From: Bacillota bacterium
Lineage (GTDB): Bacteria; Bacillota; SHA-98; Ch115
Length of the DNA: 64,000 nt
Assembly (NCBI GenBank): GCA_013178415.1
Contig: JABLXA010000011.1
Coordinates: 1 to 64,000, forward strand
Reading direction: 5' to 3'
Below are positions 36,498-46,119 of the stretch, piece after piece. Position 1 is the stretch's first letter. Each line of letters starts with the position of its first letter. Under the pieces are notes generated by a model. That model saw only the letters and a program-made list of their open reading frames with translations. It made no database searches and was not told the origin of the DNA. The position numbers and the translations under genes are program-made.

Positions 36498-37405
36498 TAC
36501 ATGAGTACCATGAAAGTAAAGAGAATGACTTATCCATTGGATACCTCGGCCCGCCCGGCAGTTTTTGTGAGGAAGCTACAATACGCCTGGTTCGATCTGG
36601 CGTAGTCTCCGGCCTGTCGGCTTCGTCTCTCATCCCGGGCCGGACCATAAGGGAATTGATCACTTCCGTGGAGAATGGTTCGCTCCCGGCGGCAGTAGTC
36701 CCAATAGAAAACTCCATCGAGGGCTCAGTATCAGAGACTCTGGACTTGCTAGTGCGTTCTGAAGACCTCTTCATTCAATGTGAGATCACGATACCGGTGA
36801 GCCACAACCTCCTGATTTGGGAATCTAACAGATCAAGGCCCGTCGAGGAGATTCTTTCCCATCCGCAGGCCCTTGCCCAATGTAGAAACTACATACTCGG
36901 ACGCTTTCCAGGTGTCCGCGAAAGAGCAACCACCAGCACAGCCGAGGCTGCACGCGAGGTCTCATCTCGAAAGGACTCAGGACCGGTAGCCGCGGCTATA
37001 GGGACGCTAAGAGCCGCGGAACTATATGGCCTCTCGGTCATAGATACTGACATCCAAGATGTCCAGGAGAATGAAACACGTTTCGTCCTGCTGGCGAAGT
37101 CCGCAAACACCCGGAGCACCGGCCGCGACAAGACTTCTATCGCTTTTTCCACGATGCGCGATCGACCGGGAGCTCTCTATTCCATACTGGAGGAATTCGC
37201 TAAACGATCTCTCAATCTTACCAAGATTGAATCACGCCCCACAAAGCGAATGCTTGGAGAATACATCTTCTTTGTCGATTGCCAGGGACATAAGGATGAT
37301 GCCGATGTAGCAGACGCCATCATGGGGCTCAGACCCAAGACTTCCTACTTGAAAATCCTTGGGTCTTATCCAGAATGGTCAAAGTCCAAATCACTTGGAC
37401 AATGA
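36494..37405 (+). CDS. pheA: Prephenate dehydratase with ACT domain
   Basis: 303 residues. The catalytic periplasmic-binding-protein-like domain spans about 12-200: IGYLGPPGSFCEEA, VVPIENSIEGSVSETLDLL near 74, SHPQALAQCRNYI near 119, TSTAEAA near 143, and ENETRFVLLAK near 188 with the conserved Thr-Arg-Phe. The C-terminal ACT domain (FSTMRDRPGALYSILEEFA and LTKIESRPTKRMLGEYIFF) binds phenylalanine for feedback inhibition. It is monofunctional, with chorismate mutase supplied by aroH. It is the last gene of the operon; a minus-strand gene ends 28 bases away. Confidence 0.95.
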   Translation: MIHEYHESKENDLSIGYLGPPGSFCEEATIRLVRSGVVSGLSASSLIPGRTIRELITSVENGSLPAAVVPIENSIEGSVSETLDLLVRSEDLFIQCEITIPVSHNLLIWESNRSRPVEEILSHPQALAQCRNYILGRFPGVRERATTSTAEAAREVSSRKDSGPVAAAIGTLRAAELYGLSVIDTDIQDVQENETRFVLLAKSANTRSTGRDKTSIAFSTMRDRPGALYSILEEFAKRSLNLTKIESRPTKRMLGEYIFFVDCQGHKDDADVADAIMGLRPKTSYLKILGSYPEWSKSKSLGQ

Positions 37406-37432
37406 ATCTATCAGGTTCGCTCAGAGGGCGAT

Positions 37433-37930
37433 CTACGCTGTTCGCAGCATCTTTTTCTTGCCGGTGAGCCCTACTATCCGCGCGACAGTGAGCGAGATGA
37501 GCGAGTCAGCTATATGATGTAAAAATGTCCCGACAAAGACTACTGACCCGGCCTTGACCAGCGTAAAGCCAAAAGGCAGGACAATCAGGGCCTCGAGGCC
37601 TGCATGAATAGGAGCTGTTACAGCAAGTGCTTCGGCAAATGTCCTTCCCCTGCGTATCATCATGGCCCCCACGAGTCCAAAGATCGCGTGCATTGCAGCG
37701 CGGGCCGCGATGACAGGGCCAAGCTTGAGCAAGAACCCAAAGGCCGAACCAAGTCCGACCATTATGGCTACCCATGGGCCAAGCAGCATCGAGATCATCA
37801 CTGGAACATGCGATGCAAGTGTCGCGGTAAATGGCGGAATGGGAACTGTCAACAATCCTCCAAAGTATACCGGGATCATAAAGGAAAGCGCGGCGAGCAA
37901 AGCCCCCCATATCAGCTCGCGAGATTTCAT
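37433..37930 (-). CDS. niaX: ECF transporter S-component, probable niacin transporter
   Basis: 165 residues with about six membrane segments. PPFTATLASHVPVMISMLLG near 33-52, VAIMVGLGSAFGFLL near 55 and ARAAMHAIFGLVGAMMI near 76-92 match the pattern I associate with NiaX-like niacin S-components. The start at 37930 is chosen because AAAGGA stands nine bases before that ATG; an upstream ATG at 37948 lacks a site. The promoter carries a perfect 17-bp palindrome over its -35, and niaR is encoded 1.3 kb away, which supports a niacin role. No EcfAT genes are here, so it would use a shared module. Confidence 0.75.
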   Translation of the reverse strand: MKSRELIWGALLAALSFMIPVYFGGLLTVPIPPFTATLASHVPVMISMLLGPWVAIMVGLGSAFGFLLKLGPVIAARAAMHAIFGLVGAMMIRRGRTFAEALAVTAPIHAGLEALIVLPFGFTLVKAGSVVFVGTFLHHIADSLISLTVARIVGLTGKKKMLRTA

Positions 37931-37958
37931 GATTATCAATCCTTTCATGGCAAAATGC

Positions 37959-38016
37959 GCATCTCACTGGCGACCGCCGGCACTACAGGGGTGGCCTAAA
38001 GGGGTTCCAGAGATGC
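37959..38016 (-). other. Structured 5-prime leader of the niaX-like gene
   Basis: On the minus strand GCATCTC (38010-38016) pairs perfectly with GAGATGC (37959-37965), with an inner TGG/CCA extension. The enclosed 44 bases are GC-rich. It lies between promoter and ribosome-binding site and does not match a riboswitch class I know. Confidence 0.45.
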
Positions 38017-38023
38017 TAAGCTG

Positions 38024-38063
38024 ATGATAACCATTAAAATCTGTCTTGTCAAGTGTCTTGACA
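38024..38063 (-). promoter_or_regulatory. Promoter with probable NiaR operator
   Basis: On the minus strand TTGACA (38047-38052) and TATCAT (38024-38029) are 17 bases apart, a near-consensus sigma-A promoter. TGTCAAG-TGT-CTTGACA at 38047-38063 is a perfect palindrome covering the -35. NiaR proteins bind TGTC-rich palindromes before niacin genes, and the regulator gene is nearby. Confidence 0.75.
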
Positions 38064-38111
38064 TATATTTTCACACTAACTGATCAGGGGGAACATCACC
38101 GCAATCCCGGT

Positions 38112-39014
38112 TTAGACGGAAATCTTGCTCAGACGGTTTTCTAGCACCTGCTCAGGCATGAAATTATTCAGCCTGAGGAAATAAACAGCCGCGTCAAGGA
38201 GGGCTTCTTGTGGGATAAGCCCTACGATCTCACTCCCCACTATTTGCACGCCATACCTTTCGCATTCAGCCTTAATGAGGTTGAAGACCAGATGTATCGG
38301 AGTTTTTCTAAAATCGGTGAGATTCATTGAGACCTGCACAATGCCTCTGCTCTCTAATTTGATGCCAAGGGCTTTCACGTTCACGAGCCCGCCGCTGGAA
38401 CCCCTCACGGCCCTGGCGATCCTCTTGGCTATGGCCAGGTCATCAGTCCCCAGGTTGACATTGAATGCAACCAGGTAATCTCGAGCCCCTATGGCAACTG
38501 CTCCAGCGGTGGGATGCATCTCGGGCGCGCCAAAATCCGGGCGCCTTTCAGGACTCTGTATCTCCCGGCTAAGACCTTCAAAACCACCCTTCCTGATATC
38601 CGCGAGGTTCCTGCGCGCCGGGTTGAGAGCCGCCCGTTCATAGAGATAGACTGGGATCCTCAATTCATTTGCCACCATTTGGCCCAATTCCCTGGCAAGC
38701 TCGACGCACTCGTCCATTGTAGCCTCTGAGATTGGCACAAATGGCACCACATCGGCGGCCCCAATGCGCGGATGCTGGCCGCGATGCTTATTCATATCGA
38801 TCAATTCTGCCGCCTTGGCCACCCCAAGAAACGCGGCTTCCTTCACGGCCTCCGGCTTTCCCACGAAAGTAACCACTGAGCGATTATGGTCGTAATCCAT
38901 GGAATAATCCAGAACCCGCACGCCATCTACGCTTCCTATGGCGGCCACAATCGCCCGGACGACATCCTCCCGCCTACCCTCACTGAAGTTTGGAACACAT
39001 TCTACTAGCTTCAT
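38112..39014 (-). CDS. ftcD: Glutamate formimidoyltransferase
   Basis: 300 residues corresponding to the formiminotransferase domains of FTCD. It begins KLVECVPNFSEGRREDVVRAI and has DYDHNRSVVTFVG near 40, HRGQHPRIGAADVVPFVPI near 77-95 with the active-site His, and GARDYLVAFNVNLGTDD near 174. It transfers the formimino group of N-formiminoglutamate to tetrahydrofolate in histidine degradation. There is no cyclodeaminase domain and no hut genes in the window. It has its own transcription unit, separated from niaR by a terminator. Confidence 0.95.
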   Translation of the reverse strand: MKLVECVPNFSEGRREDVVRAIVAAIGSVDGVRVLDYSMDYDHNRSVVTFVGKPEAVKEAAFLGVAKAAELIDMNKHRGQHPRIGAADVVPFVPISEATMDECVELARELGQMVANELRIPVYLYERAALNPARRNLADIRKGGFEGLSREIQSPERRPDFGAPEMHPTAGAVAIGARDYLVAFNVNLGTDDLAIAKRIARAVRGSSGGLVNVKALGIKLESRGIVQVSMNLTDFRKTPIHLVFNLIKAECERYGVQIVGSEIVGLIPQEALLDAAVYFLRLNNFMPEQVLENRLSKISV

Positions 39015-39108
39015 TTATCTCAACCCCTATGATATAGAACCACGAAGATCTACTACGCTTTCGGAATTAGATGGTTGATGATGTCATACGCGACCACCAT
39101 GGTCATCA

Positions 39109-39136
39109 ATAAAAAACGCCCGACGAATCCCGGGCG
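39109..39136 (-). terminator. Rho-independent terminator after niaR
   Basis: On the minus strand CGCCCG-GGATTCGT-CGGGCG is followed by TTTTTTATT (39109-39116). It lies 80 bases after the niaR stop. Confidence 0.85.
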
Positions 39137-39214
39137 AAATCGACCACCCTGGCCATGATCGATCACCCCACGGGACCGCCGGAACGGTATAAGCCTGACT
39201 GCGGCGGAATCATA

Positions 39215-39739
39215 CTATTCACTCAAGAGGTATCCCTTAGCCTCCAGAGCAGCCTCAACCCCGTCCAGCGCCGCCTCACTGGCTGCCTGCACTGTATGCA
39301 AATGCATTCCCTCGGTCAGAGCAGAAAGAGGTTTCGCGGCACTCTCGGTCAGCGCCCTGTCGAACTCCTCTACATCTTTATGCGATTCGATCATCAACAT
39401 GCCTCTAAGTTCTCCATAAAGTGGATGTTCGACGATCACATCAATAATGCGCCCGCCGTGGGCAACGATAGTGTGGAGTTCATCAGCCAGCTGTTCCCTT
39501 GTATGTTTACAGGCGATAACCCGCGTCGCGAGCCCGGGGATGACCTTGCCTGCAAGGAGGTATCCGCGCGGGGTAGATAGGATCTTTTCGCCCCTGGCGC
39601 GAAGCAAAGCTATATCCTGAACTATTACCTGGCGCGAAACTCCTAGGGAAGCAGCAAGATCTGAGCCTGTAACAGGCTCCCCCCGATCTTTGAGCACCTC
39701 GACTATCTTTTGTCGCCTGCTGCCAGATGACAAATCCAT
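39215..39739 (-). CDS. niaR: Niacin-responsive transcriptional repressor NiaR (3H domain)
   Basis: 174 residues. An N-terminal HTH_11 winged helix covers 1-60 (RRQKIVEVLKDRGEPVTGSDLA and SRQVIVQDIALLRARGEKI). The 3H ligand domain covers 70-174, with the family's conserved histidines in CKHTREQLADELHTIVAHGG, VEHPLYGELRGMLMI and GMHLHTVQA. NiaR/YrxA represses NAD-synthesis and niacin-uptake genes when nicotinic acid binds. A palindrome fitting such a regulator precedes the niaX-like gene. It follows ftsH by 73 bases on the same strand and may share its transcript, which ends at the terminator at 39109-39136. Confidence 0.94.
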   Translation of the reverse strand: MDLSSGSRRQKIVEVLKDRGEPVTGSDLAASLGVSRQVIVQDIALLRARGEKILSTPRGYLLAGKVIPGLATRVIACKHTREQLADELHTIVAHGGRIIDVIVEHPLYGELRGMLMIESHKDVEEFDRALTESAAKPLSALTEGMHLHTVQAASEAALDGVEAALEAKGYLLSE

Positions 39740-39812
39740 ACCTCTACCCCTGCGTTTCCGACACTATTGCTTTGAAATGGTTCGAATGATAAAAGAACCT
39801 CAAACTCGAGCC

Positions 39813-41774
39813 TCAGGCAGTTCCTGGATTCTCCGCAAGTATCCTGGGTTTGCGAGATTCCTTGGCACCGGAACCGCCCTGCGCCTCCGGCCCCGTGGTT
39901 ACAGCTGCTGCCCGGCCATCGTCCATCGCTTCGCCACCATGCATCCCTGCACTCTGGGGCATTTCATCGGCCTCGTTGAGGATGGCCTCCAGCTCCTTCC
40001 CCTCAATGGTCTCCTTCTCTTTCAGCAATGCCACCAATCTTTCCAGCTTCGCCCTGTTGTTTGTCAGTATCGTCCGCGCCTTGTTGTAGCAATTCATTAT
40101 AATCTCATGGATTTCCTTGTCTATAGCAGCGGCGATTTCTTCACTGTAGTTACGCTCTCTGGCTATATCCCTTCCCAGGAACACCGTTTCTTCATGGCGT
40201 CCGCCCAGCGTAAGAGGGCCCAGCTTTTCACTCATACCGTATTCAGTCACCATCTTGCGCGCCATCTTGGTCGCCCTTTCCAGGTCGTTTTGCGCACCGG
40301 TGCTGACTTCACCAAATACAATCTCCTCAGCCACTCGTCCGGCCATCAATACCGTAATTTCGGACAGCATCTCCGATTTGGTCAGAAAATACCTGTCCTC
40401 ATCCGGGAACATCAATGTATATCCACCGGCCCTCCCGCGCGGGATGATAGACACCTTATGAACTGGATTTGCGTCAGGAAGGGACTTGGCCACAAGCGCA
40501 TGACCACCCTCATGGTAAGCTACAAGCTGGCGCTCCTTTTCGCTCATGACGCGGCTCTTGCGCTCCGGACCCGCCACGACTCGATCGATGGCCTCATCGC
40601 ACTCAACCATCGATACTCTCTTCTTGCCGCGTCTGGCCGCAAGAAGCGCAGCCTCATTGAACATATTTTCAAGGTCCGCGCCAGTGAATCCCGGCGTCCT
40701 TCTGGCCAGGGTCTTCAGATCGACATCAGGCGCCAGTGGCTTGCCTCGGGAATGGACGCGCAATATACTCTCACGTCCATTCACATCCGGCATATCCACC
40801 ACGATCTGACGGTCGAACCGCCCGGGCCTGAGCAATGCCGGGTCCAAGACATCCGGCCTGTTGGTAGCTGCAAGCACGATGATCCCATTATTGGGTTCGA
40901 ATCCATCCATCTCGACGAGGAGCTGGTTCAAGGTCTGCTCACGTTCGTCATGGCCGCCGCCAAGTCCTGCGCCCCTCTGACGCCCCACAGCATCGATCTC
41001 ATCTATGAACACGATACATGGGGCATTCTTCTTGGCCTGATCAAAAAGATCGCGAACCCTGGCCGCGCCGACACCGACAAACATTTCTACGAAATCAGAC
41101 CCGCTGATTATGAAAAATGGCACGCCTGCTTCGCCGGCCACAGCTCTGCCAAGCAAGGTCTTTCCCGTGCCCGGAGGTCCTACGAGCAAAATGCCCTTGG
41201 GAACTTTCGCCCCGAGTTCGATGAATTTCTTGGGATGCTTAAGGAATTCAACGACCTCGGCAAGCTCCTCCTTTGCTTCATCAACGCCTGCAACGTCTGC
41301 AAAGGTGGTCTTCCCCTTCTCTTCAACATGAAGCCGCGCGCGACTCCGGCCAAAAGATATAGCCCGGTTTCCCCCTCCCTGCATCTGGTTCAAGAGGAAA
41401 ATCCACAACCCGACAAAGAAAAGCATGCCGACAACCTGAGGCAAGATGGCTGCCCACCAGGGCGGAGTCGGAGCGGGTTCAGCAGTTATTTCTACCTGTT
41501 TCAATATCTCGGGTTGCTGCTTCAATTTATCTGTCAAAAGCGTGATATCCGGCGCATAAGTCTGGAAGTCGCGCCCATCTCGAAGTGTTCCCCGAACGAA
41601 ATGTTCGCCGACTATATGCAGTTCCCGGACGTCTCCAGCTATCCACCTATCCAAAAACTGACTAAGGCTGATAGTTCTTGGCTGTTCTCTAGCCCCCCAC
41701 ATGTTGCTTGCGAGAGAGACCGTTATAAGACCCAGCAGAAGCCATAGCCCTAGGGTCCTGAATGCTCTATTCAA
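39813..41774 (-). CDS. ftsH: ATP-dependent zinc metalloprotease FtsH
   Basis: 653 residues. Two membrane segments ([19 protein letters not shown] near 8 and [20 protein letters not shown] near 108) flank an extracytoplasmic domain. The AAA+ module has Walker [16 protein letters not shown], Walker [13 protein letters not shown] and the second region of homology [20 protein letters not shown]. The peptidase has zinc motif HEGGH near 424. A Gly/Ala-rich low-complexity tail ends the protein. It degrades membrane and regulatory proteins and is needed for sporulation in relatives. The TTG at 41774 is the likely start because AAGGAGGT stands nine bases before it; an ATG 20 codons upstream has none. 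Confidence 0.96.
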   Translation of the reverse strand: MNRAFRTLGLWLLLGLITVSLASNMWGAREQPRTISLSQFLDRWIAGDVRELHIVGEHFVRGTLRDGRDFQTYAPDITLLTDKLKQQPEILKQVEITAEPAPTPPWWAAILPQVVGMLFFVGLWIFLLNQMQGGGNRAISFGRSRARLHVEEKGKTTFADVAGVDEAKEELAEVVEFLKHPKKFIELGAKVPKGILLVGPPGTGKTLLGRAVAGEAGVPFFIISGSDFVEMFVGVGAARVRDLFDQAKKNAPCIVFIDEIDAVGRQRGAGLGGGHDEREQTLNQLLVEMDGFEPNNGIIVLAATNRPDVLDPALLRPGRFDRQIVVDMPDVNGRESILRVHSRGKPLAPDVDLKTLARRTPGFTGADLENMFNEAALLAARRGKKRVSMVECDEAIDRVVAGPERKSRVMSEKERQLVAYHEGGHALVAKSLPDANPVHKVSIIPRGRAGGYTLMFPDEDRYFLTKSEMLSEITVLMAGRVAEEIVFGEVSTGAQNDLERATKMARKMVTEYGMSEKLGPLTLGGRHEETVFLGRDIARERNYSEEIAAAIDKEIHEIIMNCYNKARTILTNNRAKLERLVALLKEKETIEGKELEAILNEADEMPQSAGMHGGEAMDDGRAAAVTTGPEAQGGSGAKESRKPRILAENPGTA

Positions 41775-41865
41775 CAAAGAATACCTCCTTGCAGTTTTCC
41801 GTCTAAAGGCGCCTTGCCCAATTGGCAGACACATGTAAACAATGGATAATCCCTACGCCAAGGCT

Positions 41866-41894
41866 ATTATAGCACAGCGCCACCGGATTGCCAA
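41866..41894 (-). promoter_or_regulatory. Extended -10 sigma-A promoter of ftsH
   Basis: On the minus strand TTGGCA (41889-41894) and TATAAT (41866-41871) are 17 bases apart, with TGC directly before the -10. The start would lie about 90 bases upstream of the TTG start codon. Confidence 0.8.
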
Positions 41895-41971
41895 TTGTCT
41901 ACAATGTTCATGAAGCGAATTACCCCATTGTTCCAGTTTAGATACGGAACATACCCGAGCACTTGCCGCCC

Positions 41972-43426
41972 TCATTCGGCTATCTGTATGCGACTTGCCG
42001 AAAGATGGAGAACACGGGCCGTTTCACGGGTCACCTTGAATCGCTCATCAATCCGAAATCCGACAACCCATATAATCTCGTTCCCGCTCAGCACTAAAGG
42101 GGTTGTGTCTCTTATCCTCCTGCTCACCTTTGCATCGATGAAAAAGTCCTTCAGCTTCTTAGCCCCACCAAGCCCCAATGGTTGGAAACGGTCGCCTGGA
42201 CGACGGAAACGGATGAGAAGGGGCAAGGTAATATGATCAAGATCGAAATAGGCATCATATTCTCCTATCCCGACCCTCTTCTCCCACTCCTCCCGCGGAA
42301 TTTCCTCAGCAGCTATCCTGAAACCATGTGGGATATCTACCGCCCCAGGGAGATCTAAAGACCACTCAGACTTATCTCTATAGCCTCGGTCCTGGAGCCG
42401 ATTCTTCTCGAGGACTAGCCTATCATATTCCTTCGACACCCTCACGCGACATGGCAAATCTATTCCTAGCCCCGATCTGCCAGAACACGCAAGATCCAGG
42501 ACATCCTCGATATGGCGGAAATCAATATCCCGGAGGGATGAGAGGATCTCCTGCAACGCAAGCCGGATGATGCGACGTCTTAAGGCCCATGGAAGGCCAA
42601 GAAGATGACTCACCGAAATCTCCAGGGAAGATTCACTCCTGTCGCTCAAGACGTGCTCGAAATGGTCCTGAGCCTCTCTATCTAGATATTCATCCTCTTC
42701 TCTCATGATCTCAGCAATTACCGAGAGCCTTTTCTTGAGATCGGGACAGTACTCGCGCTCTAAGAATGGAATCAGCTCGAGGCGTATCTTATTCCTAAGA
42801 TACTCTGGCTCGAGATTGGTCCGGTCAAGCCTTGTTGCAAGGCCCCGGGTTCTACAATATGCTTCTATTTCCTCTCGCAAGATTCCAAGAAACGGCCTTA
42901 TAAATCTTATAACCCGCGTTTCCTCATGTCCTACAAGGGAGAGCGCCTCTTCCCTCACCGGAGGAATGCCCGCAAGGCCCGCTCTCCCGGCGCCGCGGAG
43001 AATCCTCATCAGGATGGTCTCGGCCTGGTCGTCGCAATTATGCCCCAACGCGATCGCATCTGCCCCTATCTCGCGAGCAACCGAACGCAGGAAGTCATAT
43101 CGAAGCACCCGCCCCGCTTCTTCGATTGACAATGCCTGCCGCTCGGAATAGGCTGCCACATCCCCTTTTCCCACCGTGACAGGAAGGCCCATCCCCCTGG
43201 CCAGATCCTCGACAAATCTAGCATCTTGCTCGGCTTCGAGACCTCTCAGCTGATGATTGAAATGAGCCACATGCAGCGAGATCCTGTATTCCGACGCGAG
43301 AGTATGGAGGACGTTTAAGAGGGCGACTGAGTCCGGTCCACCTGAGACGGCGACAATCACGCGCTCTCCCGGACGGATCATCTTATGCCTCTCTATTTCC
43401 TTGCGCACTCTTTCAATAAATCCCAT
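41972..43426 (-). CDS. tilS: tRNA(Ile)-lysidine synthase
   Basis: 484 residues of the TilS family. The N-type ATP pyrophosphatase loop is VIVAVSGGPDSVALLNVLH near 23-41. HVAHFNHQLRGLEAEQDARFV near 51, LGHNCDDQAETILMRILRGAG near 126-146 and NLEPEYLRNKIRLELIPFL near 202-220 are family marks, and the C-terminal substrate-binding domain (LGLGGAKKLKDFFIDAKV near 425) is complete. It converts the wobble C of tRNA-Ile(CAU) to lysidine and is essential. It lies between spoIIE and ftsH, the usual order in Bacillota, but the hpt gene commonly found between tilS and ftsH is absent. Confidence 0.95.
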   Translation of the reverse strand: MGFIERVRKEIERHKMIRPGERVIVAVSGGPDSVALLNVLHTLASEYRISLHVAHFNHQLRGLEAEQDARFVEDLARGMGLPVTVGKGDVAAYSERQALSIEEAGRVLRYDFLRSVAREIGADAIALGHNCDDQAETILMRILRGAGRAGLAGIPPVREEALSLVGHEETRVIRFIRPFLGILREEIEAYCRTRGLATRLDRTNLEPEYLRNKIRLELIPFLEREYCPDLKKRLSVIAEIMREEDEYLDREAQDHFEHVLSDRSESSLEISVSHLLGLPWALRRRIIRLALQEILSSLRDIDFRHIEDVLDLACSGRSGLGIDLPCRVRVSKEYDRLVLEKNRLQDRGYRDKSEWSLDLPGAVDIPHGFRIAAEEIPREEWEKRVGIGEYDAYFDLDHITLPLLIRFRRPGDRFQPLGLGGAKKLKDFFIDAKVSRRIRDTTPLVLSGNEIIWVVGFRIDERFKVTRETARVLHLSASRIQIAE

Positions 43427-43591
43427 ATCCCTGTTTCAAAAACCTTCTACAACCTTCTACCGGAACACCCTCACAAATCTCCTGCTTTGGGCGCCCAATG
43501 TTGGCAGCATCTTATTTCATTGCCTCTTGCCTCATCCCGGGCAAATCTGCTTGACCTTTAACTTTCCACAAAGCGCCCAAAATATCCTTCT

Positions 43592-46105
43592 TTAAGCAAA
43601 CCAACCTACCTGACTATAGGATTCGAATGGAGTATCATTGGGCTGATTTTCAGAGCCCGCGACGCGCAATTCATTTTTACCCGAGGAAGGACGTTGACGT
43701 TCGGAGCGCAATGATATTTTCGCGACGATGAGAGTTATGTCATCGGTGAAACCTCTTTCCCTTCCCTTGGAGAGCTTGTCCATCAGAGCCTGAGCGGTCG
43801 CATGGGGATCGTCAGGCGGGAGTTTTCTCAAGATCCTGGCAATTATTCCCTCACGATCGCTTCCAAGGACGCGGGGGTCCCCTATACCGTCGCTAGCCAT
43901 AATCAGCAGGTCCCCCGGCCTCAACCTCGTGGCGCTCTTTTCCACATCCACGGAATTCAGCACCCCAGCAGGTAGGGATTGAGACTTTATCACATCGACG
44001 CCGCGCCGGCGTCTTATATAACTTGGACATGATCCTATTTTGATGAATTCGGCCTCACCCGTGTAAAGATCTATTACCGCAAGATCGACTGTCGCAAAAG
44101 TCTCTCCAGGTGATCTGAGAAGCAGGAGGGAATTCGTCGTCTTTGCCGCAAACTCGTGTCCAAAACCGGCCTCGATCAAGCGCCTGAGCATGGTGACTGC
44201 AGCCCGGCTCTGGATGGCGGCATCCTGCCCTGAGCCCATACCATCGCTTATGATCATCAACACGCGTCCATCAGGGAGCTCCGCTATATATGAAGTATCG
44301 CCGCAAACACTGCTGCCAGGCTTGGGTTGCCGCACCTGGATGGCCTGGACCTTGAGCCGGACGGAAGGTATGATTCTGAGCTCGCAGGATGGCCTCCCGC
44401 TTGCCCAACCGCAACTCGTCTGAGAGACAGAGAGATCCTCACCCAGTATATTTTTGAGCACCGGAAGAAGCGCCCTTCGACATTCTGCCACTCCTCCGCA
44501 TTTATCCATGTTTACCACGATCTCAAAGTACCTTCCGAAATGCCGTGTTACGGAAATCGCTCTTACCGGAAGCCCGACACCCTTGAGTTCCTTACGCAAC
44601 GCGCTCTCCCTGGCAGCATCAAAATAGGCGGCAGTTTCTAGTTCTGACACAAGACCCTGCATGATTTCTGAGATTCCCTTCAACTGCAATGAAATGATCT
44701 TGCGTTCCTGTTGAAAACCCCTTGACCTCATCTTCATACGCCAGCTCTCGAGACAACTGGCCACAGCCTGCGATATCCGGTCGCTCTGGTGGCACCATGA
44801 ACCGGTAGATTCCCGCGCATCCATTGGCGATAACACGCCCTTCAACTCCGCAAGGGCCAGCAAATCCACCAAGTTCCTGTAGGTCCTGTGGAAATTGTCG
44901 CGCCAGCAGGTAAGATAGGCGCCGCAGCGATGACAGGCAAGACGAGAAATGTCGTTCAAAAGCGAGACCAGTAACGCTCTATCTGAGATTCCGCTAAGGT
45001 CCGGCACCGCCGCCAGATCGCGAGCGAGTTCATCGAAAATGCTTTTCACCTGGTCAAGTTTGCGCGAAGCTATAGTGATAGATCTATTATCCCGATATAT
45101 AGAGACATCTGCGGAACGCCTGGGCGATAGCTCCTTCTCAAACCCGGGAATCAACCAGAGCCATCTCTTTGGCGTAACGACAAAGAGAATAGAAGAGATG
45201 GCAAGTCCCCAGATGAAAGGCAGAACACCTGTTGCATTGGGGACCTGGTGGGAGAAGATTCCGGCCCCTAGAAAGAATGCCAGGACCATTATCAGTTTCC
45301 CATAAGAACTGAAAATTCCGGATATAAGCCCTCCGACAGCAAAGGCGGAAGTCAGGGGGAAGGGAACTGCATTTGACAGGCTGAGAGCCGTGCCCATGAT
45401 TACCCCCGAAATGGTGCCGCCCCCTACCCCTCCTTTAGCGGACCCAAGGATGACCACCGCCCCCGCGATGACCCCCGCAAGTGAAATCCCCCAGAGGGTC
45501 AGCGTCCCCATCCCGATGATCATCCCGGCCGCCAAAACTGTCATGCCTATCTTTTCATGCCATCCAAGGCCCTGTGCATATCCCAGTGAAGGAATCTTGG
45601 GAACGAAGAACGAGAGAGGGAATGAGAGACAGGCAGCGATGAAACTCTCGAATAACGTAGGAATAAGACCCACATCCAGCGTGCCCATGAAGGCGTGCAT
45701 CAGAGTCCCGGCCGCGCTACCGATCAACATGACTACAAGAGGGATCAACCTGGATCCCCTCTTATCCGGCAAAGCGCGCGTCATGGCAAACCATATGAGG
45801 AAAAGCTGCGGAAGCGCGCCCAGGGCGTTTGTCATGGATCCCAATGATAGTTTGCCCAAAAAGACCCCCAGGGTAGAGATAAGGGCAAAATGAGGCCAGT
45901 ATGCCACGGCAACCGCATAATAGGCCAACCCAAAGGGCCAAATGAAACCCAGGAGACTCCCGCGCGACAGTAAGAATGCCATGAAAAAGCAAATGAATGA
46001 CATCCGAAACGGAGCTTGTCCCAAAATACTCAGTGCAACATTTCGCCTTGACCCGGTTTTGAAATTCCTGCTCCAGGCGCTCCTTTTCCTGGCACCAGAT
46101 AGCAT
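43592..46105 (-). CDS. spoIIE: Stage II sporulation protein E (serine phosphatase)
   Basis: 837 residues. About ten membrane segments fill residues 30-320. A central region follows, with a Cys-rich CHRCGAYLTCW near 405. The C-terminal PP2C phosphatase domain has CGDTSYIAELPDGRVLMIISDGMGSG-type sequence near 600-625 with the metal-binding aspartates, and VASDGIGDP-like MASDGIGDPRVLG near 745. It dephosphorylates SpoIIAA to activate sigma-F in the forespore and helps polar septation. Its presence marks the organism as a spore former or descendant. The start has AGGAGG nine bases upstream. Confidence 0.96.
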   Translation of the reverse strand: MLSGARKRSAWSRNFKTGSRRNVALSILGQAPFRMSFICFFMAFLLSRGSLLGFIWPFGLAYYAVAVAYWPHFALISTLGVFLGKLSLGSMTNALGALPQLFLIWFAMTRALPDKRGSRLIPLVVMLIGSAAGTLMHAFMGTLDVGLIPTLFESFIAACLSFPLSFFVPKIPSLGYAQGLGWHEKIGMTVLAAGMIIGMGTLTLWGISLAGVIAGAVVILGSAKGGVGGGTISGVIMGTALSLSNAVPFPLTSAFAVGGLISGIFSSYGKLIMVLAFFLGAGIFSHQVPNATGVLPFIWGLAISSILFVVTPKRWLWLIPGFEKELSPRRSADVSIYRDNRSITIASRKLDQVKSIFDELARDLAAVPDLSGISDRALLVSLLNDISRLACHRCGAYLTCWRDNFHRTYRNLVDLLALAELKGVLSPMDARESTGSWCHQSDRISQAVASCLESWRMKMRSRGFQQERKIISLQLKGISEIMQGLVSELETAAYFDAARESALRKELKGVGLPVRAISVTRHFGRYFEIVVNMDKCGGVAECRRALLPVLKNILGEDLSVSQTSCGWASGRPSCELRIIPSVRLKVQAIQVRQPKPGSSVCGDTSYIAELPDGRVLMIISDGMGSGQDAAIQSRAAVTMLRRLIEAGFGHEFAAKTTNSLLLLRSPGETFATVDLAVIDLYTGEAEFIKIGSCPSYIRRRRGVDVIKSQSLPAGVLNSVDVEKSATRLRPGDLLIMASDGIGDPRVLGSDREGIIARILRKLPPDDPHATAQALMDKLSKGRERGFTDDITLIVAKISLRSERQRPSSGKNELRVAGSENQPNDTPFESYSQVGWFA

Positions 46106-46119
46106 TTCCCCGTTCCTCC

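Noticed and set aside
39690-41747. 685-codon open frame opposite ftsH.
   Set aside because: It is antisense to a fully conserved ftsH; its length comes from the GC-biased codon pattern and it shows no motifs.
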